Of a stretch of DNA of 64,000 bases, positions 9,561-18,609 are shown piece by piece. The position numbers were made by a program, and so were the translations under genes. Under the pieces are notes generated by a model. It was not told where the DNA came from, did no database searches, and was given only the letters and a program-made list of their open reading frames with translations. The stretch is from Kordiimonas sediminis (GTDB lineage Bacteria; Pseudomonadota; Alphaproteobacteria; Sphingomonadales; Kordiimonadaceae): positions 682,001-746,000 of the forward strand of contig NZ_BNCI01000001.1 in NCBI RefSeq assembly GCF_014656395.1, read 5' to 3'. Numbering within the stretch: the stretch's first letter is position 1; each line of letters begins with the position of its first letter.

Positions 9561-10196
9561 ATGCATCCTGCAATTCCTCTTGCGGGATACCACTGTGCCA
9601 GATACAATTATGCCGTGAGCACACTTTCAAACATTAAAGCACTCTGTAGCGTAAACACCCGTTTACGTTTGTTCTGGAACTATTTTGAAACGCTCAGTGG
9701 CAACTGGCAAACACTGCCAATAGAGAAATCCGCCTTTAATCCCATGGACGTAGCACCCTGTTTGACAGGCGTTGTCCTGACCGAAACCAACATGCCTGAT
9801 GAAGTCACCCTAAGGCTTATTGGCAGTGATATGGAAATCCTCTTTGGCCGCGGTGCCACGGGTAAAAACGTGCTCACTCTCGTGTCAGAGAAAGAAGCCC
9901 CAGGCGTTCGGTGGTTCTATAAGTCATTATATGACAAGCCCTCTATAAGCTATCAGGACAGTATTCTTGAACTGGAAACCGGCAAAGGTATAAGGACAAA
10001 AACTCTTGGATTTCCGTTGTGGAATAAAAACGGCGCCCCAGTTTACCGTATTACCTGCTCGGTCTACGAACGTGCTGACTGGAGAAACCTGCAACATAAG
10101 GCGAGTGATGCCGTGGTCCAGCATCATCTGATCAATAAGATTTTATTTGCCGACATCGGTTATGGTGCGCCAGACGACGTTATTCCGCCGGCCTGA
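9561..10196 (+). CDS. PAS_5 (DUF1457) domain protein
   Basis: 211 residues. From about residue 30 it fits the alphaproteobacterial PAS_5 family: RLRLFWNYFETLSGNWQTLP, then FNPMDVAPCLTGVVLTE, then RLIGSDMEILFGRGATGKN. It has no catalytic output domain, so it is probably a stand-alone cytosolic sensor or adaptor. No clear ribosome site supports ATG 9561; in-frame GTG 9615 is an alternative. Ligand and partner unknown. Confidence 0.75.
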   Translation: MHPAIPLAGYHCARYNYAVSTLSNIKALCSVNTRLRLFWNYFETLSGNWQTLPIEKSAFNPMDVAPCLTGVVLTETNMPDEVTLRLIGSDMEILFGRGATGKNVLTLVSEKEAPGVRWFYKSLYDKPSISYQDSILELETGKGIRTKTLGFPLWNKNGAPVYRITCSVYERADWRNLQHKASDAVVQHHLINKILFADIGYGAPDDVIPPA

Positions 10197-10250
10197 TAGC
10201 TGCCTCAGTTTTAGACCATCAGCGCACCAACCTTAACCTTGCTTATACCT

Positions 10251-12371
10251 TTAGAATTTGCCTGTCCAGTGGGCCGATATTTTATAGTTTCGTCCGATCC
10301 CCGGTACACCAGCAAAGACACGTTCGGCACGTGTATCTCCAACATTGTCTACACCGGCTTCAAGCCCAAAACCCTTTAAAGGGCCAGACTGTGGCGACCA
10401 GACAGCAAATAGATCAAGCACCGTGTATCCGGGCCGCTTTTCCTCCGCAGCATTAACCCGCGCATGCTTGCCCGCCATATCCAGCCGGGCACCAATCCGG
10501 GTACCACCTGCACCTAACTTTATGCCCGCGGTCAGATAATAGCGATCAGGGGTCAACACTCCGACATACGTATCCGTATCCCGATTGCGGCCGGTAATTG
10601 TGCTATAACTGGCACGGGCGAATACAAGAGGACTGTCATAGGAAGCCTCTAGCTCTATCCCTTTTAGGCGGGCACGGTTTTGATTCACATTTGAGCTGGT
10701 ACCCGATGTACAAGCCCCGGCTCCGGGCACAAAACATCCGGGCGTAAACGCGAAATCCACCTGCAAGTCGATCATATCCTTTACAGACGACTGGTACCAA
10801 CTGGTCTTCAGAGAAAATCTGTCACCCCGCATCAGAATATCATCAAACCGCGTTCCAAAGCCTGCTTCAAACGTTGTCGACTTCTCAGCGAGCAAGTCTG
10901 CATTATTGACAAAGAAATTAGGCGCGATCACACCGGGCCCCAACGGGATTTGAAAATGGACGCCATCGGCAAATATTTCATTGAAGGATGGCGCGCGAAA
11001 AGCCTGCCCGTAAGCCCCAAACATCATCAGCCACTCGTTCGGTTCATAGGTAACACCTAGCCTGGGGCTAACGCTTTGATCACTGGTCTTCGGGCCACCA
11101 TCCTCTGAACTGTTTTTGAAATTGTCGTAGCGTACCGACGGAATAACGAGCGCACGCCCCCAACTGCCTGATGCCTGCATTTCAAACTGGGCATACGCGC
11201 CAAATGTTTGTGCCTGCGCGTTTGGAACCCCGCCGCGGGTACCATCTGCCGTGTCGGTATCGGTACCAAATTGCCGGTCTTCATAATATTCTAACCCCGC
11301 GGTAAAGGCATGTTCTATCACCCCTGTGGTAAATCGTGCGGTATTGAAAAGTGAGATACCGTTAGTGCGCACAGCACGGGTAATTTCGCGCGGTGTATCC
11401 TGATCAGCCTCGCCCACCTCTGCCTTTGTGTGATAGGCAATTACGTTAATGTCCAAAAGCCTTTGATCAACCGGTGCATACTGTAAACCGAACCGCAGCG
11501 TATCGCTGTTAACATCTTTTGCCATCAGGTCCCCTTCATTCAGGCCCTGACCGTTATTTGGCTCGATGCTGTCGCCCCTATAGCCAATCCAGGAACCAGT
11601 CAGTGTCAGACCGTCTGCTACCTCCTTTCTGATCTTCACAAGGCTACTGGCAATGTCATCATCCGCCGCAAGGGTACTGCCGTCTGACAGCTCCAGATCA
11701 TCACCGCGCCTTAGGGTGACACTGCCGACAGCTTGCAGCGAACCATCCCTTGATTGACCAAAAACATTCAGACCAGTAAGCCATTCTGAACTTGCGCCCT
11801 GAAAGCCGGCCCGCAGCTGGATTGCGGCTGTCTCCCCTTTAGACAGCACATCACTTGCATCCAGCGTACCAAGGGAGATCACCCCGCCCATCGCACCTGA
11901 TCCATAGAGGCTTGAGGCTGGGCCACGCACAACCTCCGCGGACTTTAAAAGACTTGGATCAATGAAGAACTGTCCATCATGGGCGGACAGAAAATTTTGC
12001 CGAACACCGTCAAATAGCACCAGGACCCCCACACCCGATGTTCCCCTGATGGACGGGACCTGCCCATTGCGGCGCGGTCCACCGCTGAACTGCACACTGG
12101 GCACACCCTGGAATATATCAGAGACAGACAGGGCCATCTGGTCACTGATCTCGTCCTTGCCAATGACAGAAACACTGGCTGGCACGCTGAAACTGGACTG
12201 TTCTGTGCGTGTGGCGGTTATCGTGATTTCTTCAAGGGGGGCAGGTGCCTCCGCCATATTCGGCGCCGCCGTCGCAGCGCCAGAGAGCATGAGACTGCTA
12301 CTGGCCAGTGCGCTGGCCGACATAAGGAATCCCTTTAAAGACGATATAGTGAAATCAATAGGATTATTCAT
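10251..12371 (-). CDS. TonB-dependent heme/hemoprotein receptor
   Basis: 706-residue outer-membrane receptor of the hemoglobin/transferrin/lactoferrin type. Seen: signal peptide ending near ATAAP, a TonB-box-like LEEITITATR, a plug with RGTSGVGVLVLFDGVRQNF and VRGPASSLYGSGAMGG, and the FRAP-type heme motif in YGQAFRAPSFNEIF with the nearby NADLLAEKSTTFE (equivalent of NPNL). The barrel ends in F. Start ATG 12371 has GGAAG upstream. Divergent from a DUF6607 lipoprotein with a Fur-like box between them, fitting iron-repressed heme uptake. Confidence 0.88.
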   Translation of the reverse strand: MNNPIDFTISSLKGFLMSASALASSSLMLSGAATAAPNMAEAPAPLEEITITATRTEQSSFSVPASVSVIGKDEISDQMALSVSDIFQGVPSVQFSGGPRRNGQVPSIRGTSGVGVLVLFDGVRQNFLSAHDGQFFIDPSLLKSAEVVRGPASSLYGSGAMGGVISLGTLDASDVLSKGETAAIQLRAGFQGASSEWLTGLNVFGQSRDGSLQAVGSVTLRRGDDLELSDGSTLAADDDIASSLVKIRKEVADGLTLTGSWIGYRGDSIEPNNGQGLNEGDLMAKDVNSDTLRFGLQYAPVDQRLLDINVIAYHTKAEVGEADQDTPREITRAVRTNGISLFNTARFTTGVIEHAFTAGLEYYEDRQFGTDTDTADGTRGGVPNAQAQTFGAYAQFEMQASGSWGRALVIPSVRYDNFKNSSEDGGPKTSDQSVSPRLGVTYEPNEWLMMFGAYGQAFRAPSFNEIFADGVHFQIPLGPGVIAPNFFVNNADLLAEKSTTFEAGFGTRFDDILMRGDRFSLKTSWYQSSVKDMIDLQVDFAFTPGCFVPGAGACTSGTSSNVNQNRARLKGIELEASYDSPLVFARASYSTITGRNRDTDTYVGVLTPDRYYLTAGIKLGAGGTRIGARLDMAGKHARVNAAEEKRPGYTVLDLFAVWSPQSGPLKGFGLEAGVDNVGDTRAERVFAGVPGIGRNYKISAHWTGKF

Positions 12372-12395
12372 AAGTCTACTTCCAAGCCTTTATTT

Positions 12396-12414
12396 AATAA
12401 TGATTATTAATATC
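12396..12414. promoter_or_regulatory. Fur-like box in the divergent heme-receptor/DUF6607 promoter
   Basis: AATAATGATTATTAATATC matches the classical 19-bp Fur consensus GATAATGATAATCATTATC at 15 of 19 positions by hand alignment. It lies 25-43 bases before the receptor start. A second AT-rich stretch (12454-12472) near the lipoprotein start is similar in composition but a poor match. Alphaproteobacteria may use Irr or RirA instead of Fur. Confidence 0.55.
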
Positions 12415-12500
12415 ATTGTTGACTGTTAGCAGAAAATCCCTTAATTGCAACTAAGAATCATTATTATTTATCAATGTCATTTTTCTTCAGGGAGCTATTA

Positions 12501-13547
12501 ATGAAAACTACAGGGATCAGAAAACTTGCCGTAATGGGGGCTTTGGCCCTCTTGACGGCATGCGGTGTAACATCAGGACAAGATCATGCGATTGCGCCGT
12601 CTCTAGGCAATAATGCCACAACGCCACCGCAGGCAGACAGGGACGCGATCTTAAACATGGCCGGCTCCTACCGCGTCACCTTTGATTTCACAGAGACAGT
12701 CTCCCTGCAGGAAGGGTATGAGCTGAAGCCACAAAAAATCTCCCACGCACGCGAGGTTGTTTTTGTCATTGAAGACAGACCTGATTTCATCAGTCTGCAG
12801 CATATTCTTGTGGCGGCAAGCCGCGAGGAACCGAAACAATATTTCCCGATCAAACACTGGCGTCAGGACTGGCAGTGGCAACCAGACACCGTGCTGTCCT
12901 TTGTCGGCGGCAACGGCTGGGAAACACAGAAGGTTTCCACTACAGAAAGCATGGGAAAATGGTCGCAGACCGTTTATCAGGTGGATGACGCACCACGATA
13001 CAGCGGTTTAGGCGCTTGGCAGCATACGGAAGGCAGAAGCGTATGGGAAAGTGCCCGGTCCTGGCGTCCGTTGCCGCGCCGCGATGCCACGACCCGCGAT
13101 GATTATCAGGTCATCAGTGCCGTCAACCGCCATGCCATTACCCCAACCGGCTGGGTTCACGAACAGGACAATACCAAACTAGTAACAGACGGCATGACTA
13201 TCCGTGCACTAGCGGTGGAAGTTGGCGTCAATACCTATACCAAGGCAGATGATTACCCTGTTAGTGTGGCAACCACATATTGGCACAATACCGCCTCATA
13301 CTGGGCGGATATCCGCACAAAATGGCAGGAAATCGCCTCCAACAAAAACAACTTTTTTGCCCTGAAAGTACAAGGCGAGCCACAGGAACTATATATGCCG
13401 CTTCTGGAGCTGGCTTCCACCATCAAGGCAGACGGGTCCAACCTGGATACCGCCATTCGAGATGCCCGCGACATCATTGATGACTATGTCCTGATCACAC
13501 GGTCCACCCTGCAATCCCGCCTGAACACCGACATAACGTCAAGGTAA
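12501..13547 (+). CDS. DUF6607-family lipoprotein
   Basis: About 348 residues from ATG 12501, chosen for the GGGAG site 6 bases upstream; the frame itself opens at 12474. It has a lipoprotein signal with lipobox LLTAC, so it is likely anchored in the outer membrane facing the periplasm. Conserved stretches include VFVIEDRPDFISLQH, IKHWRQDWQWQPDTVLSF, WSQTVYQVDDAPRYSG, SWRPLPRRD and NRHAITPTGWVHEQDN, which I recognise as the DUF6607 pattern. Function unknown; location opposite a heme receptor under a shared iron-type promoter suggests a role in iron or heme acquisition. Confidence 0.8.
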   Translation: MKTTGIRKLAVMGALALLTACGVTSGQDHAIAPSLGNNATTPPQADRDAILNMAGSYRVTFDFTETVSLQEGYELKPQKISHAREVVFVIEDRPDFISLQHILVAASREEPKQYFPIKHWRQDWQWQPDTVLSFVGGNGWETQKVSTTESMGKWSQTVYQVDDAPRYSGLGAWQHTEGRSVWESARSWRPLPRRDATTRDDYQVISAVNRHAITPTGWVHEQDNTKLVTDGMTIRALAVEVGVNTYTKADDYPVSVATTYWHNTASYWADIRTKWQEIASNKNNFFALKVQGEPQELYMPLLELASTIKADGSNLDTAIRDARDIIDDYVLITRSTLQSRLNTDITSR

Positions 13548-13592
13548 AGGGAGCAGGAACCAGTACCCATACCGGGTGCTGGCGGGGGGCAA

Positions 13593-13628
13593 GGGGATAG
13601 TGCAGGTCTCTCAATAGGCACTATCCCC
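13593..13628 (+). terminator. hairpin downstream of the DUF6607 gene
   Basis: Perfect 10-bp stem GGGGATAGTG / CACTATCCCC with a 16-nt loop, 45 bases after the stop. The following tract ATTGTTC is only weakly T-rich. Confidence 0.55.
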
Positions 13629-13672
13629 ATTGTTCGCTATTATACCATTCCACAGCCTGCCCTGTACTGATT

Positions 13673-13709
13673 CTAAAATTATGTTTGATTATAAAATTTT
13701 AGTCTACTA
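13673..13709. promoter_or_regulatory. candidate TetR operator and promoter region
   Basis: Contains an inverted repeat CTAAAATT / AATTTTAG (13673-13680 and 13695-13702) and the palindromic core TAGT-CT-ACTA (13700-13709), 28 bases before the TetR start. The same TAGT-N2-ACTA core recurs before the TonB receptor at 14487. Confidence 0.5.
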
Positions 13710-13736
13710 CATGTATAGAAAGAGCAGGAGAGACAC

Positions 13737-14354
13737 ATGACCGGGTTACGCGCGCGCCAAAAAGCGGAAAGAAAACAAAAAATTGAGCAAGCTGCCAAGG
13801 CACTGGTCGAAGAGAAGGGCTTTACCCTAACCACCATCGAGGAAGTAGCAGCCAAGGCGCTTGTATCCCCTGCAACTGTTTATAATTATTACGGGAACAA
13901 GGGCGAATTACTTCTGGCCTTAGTCGCCAAAGGGGAAGAAGGCACAAAAGCACGCCTGAGCGATGTCGAGACACGCGCAGGCAATGAGGCGCCTGAAGTC
14001 CTGCTTGCCGACATTATCTGCTCTAACATGCGGGATACACTTGCCTATCTATCGCGGGAAGTATGGGGCCATGTTGTCGCCTATGTTGCCACCACCCCGG
14101 ACCCGCAAGTCGGCCCCAGATATATGGATGCCATCGCAGACGATCTGGCAAACGCACTGGCATGTGCGCTGACCATTTATATGAAACGCGGTATCCTGAA
14201 GGAACTGGACGCGGACCGGTTTGCCTACATGATGACACGGCTTGAGCGAAACCATTTCCTTGGTTTCATCTACCAAAAGTCCTTAACCGAAGAAGATCTA
14301 TATCAGGGTGTCCGGGAAGAAATTGCATTCCTTATAGAGGCTATCAAACCCTGA
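13737..14354 (+). CDS. TetR/AcrR-family regulator
   Basis: 205 residues. The N-terminal helix-turn-helix (residues about 10-57) shows the typical TTIEEVAAKALVSPATVYNYY followed by GNKGELLLAL. The C-terminal ligand domain is not recognisable. ATG 13737 is preceded by AGGAGAG. It lies 196 bases upstream of a TonB receptor operon on the same strand and probably represses it and itself. Confidence 0.92.
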   Translation: MTGLRARQKAERKQKIEQAAKALVEEKGFTLTTIEEVAAKALVSPATVYNYYGNKGELLLALVAKGEEGTKARLSDVETRAGNEAPEVLLADIICSNMRDTLAYLSREVWGHVVAYVATTPDPQVGPRYMDAIADDLANALACALTIYMKRGILKELDADRFAYMMTRLERNHFLGFIYQKSLTEEDLYQGVREEIAFLIEAIKP

Positions 14355-14486
14355 CGGACCGTAATCTGCGCGGCAAACCTTTGTAGCCCAACTTTTCAGA
14401 ATTGAACTAACCGATTGATGTTGCTGACTTTTATCAGTGCAATCATTTTTGCATGCCTGCTAATTTAATAGTAAAGATTAATTTTA

Positions 14487-14512
14487 TAGTTGACTAGAAG
14501 TTTTGATATGGC
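14487..14512 (+). promoter_or_regulatory. candidate promoter/operator of the TonB receptor operon
   Basis: TAGTTGACTA (14487-14496) repeats the TAGT-N2-ACTA core seen before the TetR gene, flanked by TT/AA. It overlaps a -35-like TTGACT. ACTATT lies 17 bases further as a weak -10. Repressor binding here would block the promoter. Confidence 0.45.
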
Positions 14513-14550
14513 ACTATTTCAAAAATTTTACAAAGTTGAGGGAGGCCTAT

Positions 14551-16935
14551 ATGGCACATAGTAACACCAACATGTCTAAAGCCCTGTTGTCCGCCACGGC
14601 ACTTTCCACCGTTCTGATCTCTGGTGGCAGTGCTGTATTGGCGCAGGAAGACGGTCAGGTCGTACTGGAGGAAATTCAGGTTACAGCAACACGCCGTGTA
14701 ACCAGCGTTCAGGATATTCCATATAATATTTCTGCCATGTCCGGTGCTGACATTGACGCTGCTAAAATGGTGGATGCGGCAGAACTGTTGCGGGCAATGG
14801 CTGGTATCGCAACCGCTGACCGCGGTGCCCGTAACGCATCGCAAGTCAACGGCATCCGTATTCGCGGCCTGAATGTTGATAGTGCCTTTCGCGGCGATGT
14901 GCCTGTAACGTCCGGGCCAACCGTTGCAACCTACATCAATGACACACCGATCTTCTCCAACATGATGCTGAAGGACCTGAATAGGGTAGAAGTACTGCGT
15001 GGACCGCAGGGAACCTTGTACGGCTCTGGCGCTTTGGGCGGTGCGGTACGTTACATTACCAACCAGCCAAATTTGGAAGAGTTCGAAGGATCTGTTGCTG
15101 GCACCATCAGCACAACGGACGGGTCTGGCGGGCTAAGCTGGACAACCGATCTCGTGCTTAACATCCCTGTTTCAGACAGTTTCGCCCTGCGCGCTGTTGC
15201 CAGTCACGTCGATACGGCCGGTATTATTGACTATGTAAACATCTACGAACTGGACGGAAACGGGGCCCCTGTTGTCCCGGGCGATGTCACCGATACAGAC
15301 GCACGCTATACCTCCGTGAAGGATGCCGACGAAGCAGAAACAGACTTCTTACGCGTTACAGCACTTTTCAAACCAAGCGATGCATTTGACGTATCTTTGT
15401 CCTACACCCATCAAAGCGATGATGTTGGTGCCCGCCGCGGCTCTGCCGAAGGGGCTGTGGACGGTGACGGAAATGTCTATGGTCGCTATGAAGCGGGCGC
15501 GGTACAGCTGGAGCCAGCAGAAGCAGACCTTGAAATGTTTGCTGCCGAAGTCAATGTCGATATGGGTTTCGCTACCCTGACCTCTTCTACGTCCGTTTAT
15601 GACCGCGACGGCAGGTCGATCAGCGAAAACACTGGCTTTTACGCACAAAAAGGCTGGCTGGCGAACTTCTACTACAACAGCCCAAGGCCGCTTGCGCGTG
15701 CTGACCGTGGTTTCCGTGACAAAGCCTTCATTCAGGAAGTCCGTCTGGTTTCAAACAGTGACGGACCTTTGAACTGGGTTGTCGGCGGTTACTATCAGGA
15801 CCAGGACCTGGAAGCAGATCAGGTGTCAACTCTTGCTGGCTACAAGGCATGGGCGTCCACCGTTTTTGGCTGGATGTCTGACGGTTACGGTTATTCCGAC
15901 ACCGACAATGACTTTGACTTTGATAGCCTGACACGGGTGAAAGAAAAGGCACTATATGGTGAAATCACCTATGACGTGACCGATGCATTCCACGTAACTG
16001 GTGGCATTCGGTATTTTGATAGCTCTGTATCGGCCGATGCGCGTGTTGATCTGCCTTTCTGGAACAGCCTCTTTGCCCCGGCAGAGATTGTTGATCAGAA
16101 GTCAGGCAAAAAGGACGCGTTGTTCAAACTGAACCTGTCTTACGACATGAATGACGACACAAAACTGTATGCCACGGTCTCTGAAGGATATCGGCGTGGT
16201 GGCGCGACCGCCGTTCCAACAATCGGCTATTTCGCCGAAGATCCGGCATGGCTGTCTTTTGGATCAGACAGCGTCGTCAACTATGAAATTGGTGCCAAGG
16301 GTGTGTCGGATGCATTCCGCTATACAGTCAGCGCATTCTATGTTGACTGGACCAATCCGCAAATTAACACGGCAACGTCCAACTGGGGCTTTTTCACTGT
16401 CGCAAACGGTGACAAGGCACGCAGTTATGGCCTCGAGGTTGAACTGGAAGGACAGGCAACAGAAGCCCTGCACTACACCGTTGGGTATGCGTATCTAAAC
16501 TCCAAATTAAGCGAAGATTTTCTTGCCCCAACGGGGTCTGTCATCGCAGCCGACGGCAACTCCCTGCCGGGTGTCCCAAAACATATGTTCAGCGCAAGCG
16601 CAGACTATACTGCTGAGATTGGTGGCTATGAAACAATCTTCCGCATTGATGGGTATCTGCAAAGCAAGACCAAAAACTATATCGACAATGATCATCCGTC
16701 ATTCGGTCAAACCCACAAAGGCTTTGCCCTGATCAATGCCGCAACCACAGTGCGCGTGTCCGATGTTGATATCACGCTGTTTGTGAAAAACCTCTTTAAC
16801 AACAGAGGTGTAACCGCAAGATACAGCGAATCTTACATGGGAACAGACCCTGCCCAGAACTATTTTGGTAGCGGCGCCAAGGCAGAAATTACTCTGCCGC
16901 GCACCTTCGGTCTGGCTGCTAAATACAGCTTCTAA
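14551..16935 (+). CDS. TonB-dependent receptor
   Basis: About 794 residues from ATG 14551, chosen for AGGGAGG upstream (the frame opens at 14503). Seen: signal peptide ending near AVLAQ, TonB-box-like LEEIQVTATRR, a plug with GIRIRGLNVD and RVEVLRGPQGTLYGSGALGG, and a barrel ending AAKYSF, the terminal aromatic used for outer-membrane insertion. First gene of a five-gene run with a sulfotransferase, serine hydrolase, MFS transporter and amidohydrolase. Substrate unknown; the enzymes point to an amide- or ester-bearing compound. Confidence 0.93.
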   Translation: MAHSNTNMSKALLSATALSTVLISGGSAVLAQEDGQVVLEEIQVTATRRVTSVQDIPYNISAMSGADIDAAKMVDAAELLRAMAGIATADRGARNASQVNGIRIRGLNVDSAFRGDVPVTSGPTVATYINDTPIFSNMMLKDLNRVEVLRGPQGTLYGSGALGGAVRYITNQPNLEEFEGSVAGTISTTDGSGGLSWTTDLVLNIPVSDSFALRAVASHVDTAGIIDYVNIYELDGNGAPVVPGDVTDTDARYTSVKDADEAETDFLRVTALFKPSDAFDVSLSYTHQSDDVGARRGSAEGAVDGDGNVYGRYEAGAVQLEPAEADLEMFAAEVNVDMGFATLTSSTSVYDRDGRSISENTGFYAQKGWLANFYYNSPRPLARADRGFRDKAFIQEVRLVSNSDGPLNWVVGGYYQDQDLEADQVSTLAGYKAWASTVFGWMSDGYGYSDTDNDFDFDSLTRVKEKALYGEITYDVTDAFHVTGGIRYFDSSVSADARVDLPFWNSLFAPAEIVDQKSGKKDALFKLNLSYDMNDDTKLYATVSEGYRRGGATAVPTIGYFAEDPAWLSFGSDSVVNYEIGAKGVSDAFRYTVSAFYVDWTNPQINTATSNWGFFTVANGDKARSYGLEVELEGQATEALHYTVGYAYLNSKLSEDFLAPTGSVIAADGNSLPGVPKHMFSASADYTAEIGGYETIFRIDGYLQSKTKNYIDNDHPSFGQTHKGFALINAATTVRVSDVDITLFVKNLFNNRGVTARYSESYMGTDPAQNYFGSGAKAEITLPRTFGLAAKYSF

Positions 16936-16946
16936 GCAAAGAGTTT

Positions 16947-16970
16947 GGCGGGAAGGGTTTTCTTCCCGCC
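16947..16970 (+). terminator. hairpin between receptor and sulfotransferase
   Basis: Perfect 9-bp stem GGCGGGAAG / CTTCCCGCC with a 6-nt loop, starting 11 bases after the receptor stop. No T-tract follows, so it may attenuate or protect the receptor mRNA and lower expression of downstream genes rather than end transcription. Confidence 0.5.
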
Positions 16971-17022
16971 TCAATATAACGCATTATCGGTGCCTTATCA
17001 GGTATCAAGCGTTGGATCAGAC

Positions 17023-18609
17023 ATGCAAATATCGTCCGTCATACCCCAAATCACCGGCCTTGTACGGTCCGGGCAGATCTCAGCCGCCCAGTCGCTGGCA
17101 GCAGACTTGACCGCGTCCTATCCCCGGGACAAGGACGCGTGGCTCTGTCGCGCACGGGTGGCCAAAATTGCGGGCGACTTTCAAAATGTCCTTCAGTCCT
17201 GTGATCATTTACTGGGGGTATTTCCTGAACTGGATGCCGCGCATATTATGCGGGTTGAAGCCTTGATACAGACAGGGAATATTGCCGCAGCTATCCAGTC
17301 CCTTCTCGACCTTAAAAACATGCCGTCCGCCAGTGCCGGCTTTCTGGTTCAGGTTGGTGACCTTTTGACAAAAATGTCGATGTTTGACGAAGCTTTCCCC
17401 TGTTATGAAAAAGCCGTGAAGCTGGCACCAGATAACAATGCCGTTGCCTTCAATTATGCTGTTGCCCTGAATTACCGGGGCGATATGGCAGAGGCCGAAA
17501 AACAGTATGATACAATACTTGCCCGCAACCCCGCAGATTATGACGCTTACTATAACCGCGCGACCCTTCGAAAACAGACACATGATAACAATCATGTTGC
17601 TGAGCTGGAACAGCAGCTAAAGGGCGACATTCCAAACCATGCTGGCCACATACAGGTCGGCTATGCGCTTGCCAAAGAACTGGAAGACCTCGGCGAATAT
17701 CCTGCCTCTTTCTCCCACTTGCAGGCAGCAGCCACCCTGCGGCGCAAGCATCTGCAGTATGATGTTCGGGCCGATGTTGCGACCATGGCAGAAATCGCGG
17801 GTGTCATGGACGCCTCTTTCCTGAATGAATGCGACAAAAACCTGCCGTCACCAGAAGGCGGTCCGATATTTATTCTGGGTATGCCGCGCAGCGGTACGAC
17901 GCTGGTCGACAGGCTTATCACAAGCCACTCGTCTGCTGATAGTCTTGGTGAAATTAATGATCTTGCAATGGCAATGATGATGCTGGCCGGGCCGGTTAAC
18001 AGTAAATCGGATTTGATCCGCCAGTCTGCCAACATTGATTTCACAAAACTGGCCGAAACCTACGAGAAGACAACCCGGGCACGCCTGAAACCAACACCCT
18101 TTCTGACAGACAAAACCCCCGCGAACTTTCTCTATATTGGGCTGATTGCGCGCGCGATGCCATCTGCACGTATTGTCCATCTGGTGCGCGATCCCGTGGA
18201 TAGTTGTTATGCCATGTATAAAACGCTTTTCGGAATGGGGCACCCCTTCAGTTACGACTTTGACGATCTCGCTCAATACTACGGCGCATACAGTCAGTTG
18301 ATGGACCACTGGCGCAGCCACCTTGGTGACCGTATTCTTGATGTGCACTATGAGGACTTGGTCACGAACACAAAGGGCGAAAGCCAAAGGATACTTGGGT
18401 ACTGTGGCCTTGACTGGGAAGACACGGTTCTGGACTTTCACCAGAACTCGACACCAAGCGCCACCGCCAGCGCTGCACAGGTCCGGGAAAAGGTCTATAC
18501 GTCATCTGTTGGAAAGTGGCAGCATTATAAGGACGGCCTGAAACCCCTTATAGAGGCGCTCCACGCAGCAGGCATCAACACAGACATAAATCCTGGGGTG
18601 TCTCCATGA
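17023..18609 (+). CDS. TPR-repeat sulfotransferase family protein
   Basis: About 528 residues from ATG 17023; the frame reaches back to a TTG at 16945, but that lies inside the hairpin. The N-terminal half (about 10-230) is tetratricopeptide repeats (for example AFPCYEKAVKLAPDNNAVAFNYAVAL, shortened here as AVKLAPDNNAVAFNYA). The C-terminal half is a sulfotransferase with the PAPS 5'-phosphosulfate loop GMPRSGTTLVDRL (near 285) and 3'-phosphate motif HLVRDPVDSCYA (near 385). It would transfer sulfate from PAPS to an unknown acceptor. The stop overlaps the next start (ATGA), showing coupling. Confidence 0.88.
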   Translation: MQISSVIPQITGLVRSGQISAAQSLAADLTASYPRDKDAWLCRARVAKIAGDFQNVLQSCDHLLGVFPELDAAHIMRVEALIQTGNIAAAIQSLLDLKNMPSASAGFLVQVGDLLTKMSMFDEAFPCYEKAVKLAPDNNAVAFNYAVALNYRGDMAEAEKQYDTILARNPADYDAYYNRATLRKQTHDNNHVAELEQQLKGDIPNHAGHIQVGYALAKELEDLGEYPASFSHLQAAATLRRKHLQYDVRADVATMAEIAGVMDASFLNECDKNLPSPEGGPIFILGMPRSGTTLVDRLITSHSSADSLGEINDLAMAMMMLAGPVNSKSDLIRQSANIDFTKLAETYEKTTRARLKPTPFLTDKTPANFLYIGLIARAMPSARIVHLVRDPVDSCYAMYKTLFGMGHPFSYDFDDLAQYYGAYSQLMDHWRSHLGDRILDVHYEDLVTNTKGESQRILGYCGLDWEDTVLDFHQNSTPSATASAAQVREKVYTSSVGKWQHYKDGLKPLIEALHAAGINTDINPGVSP

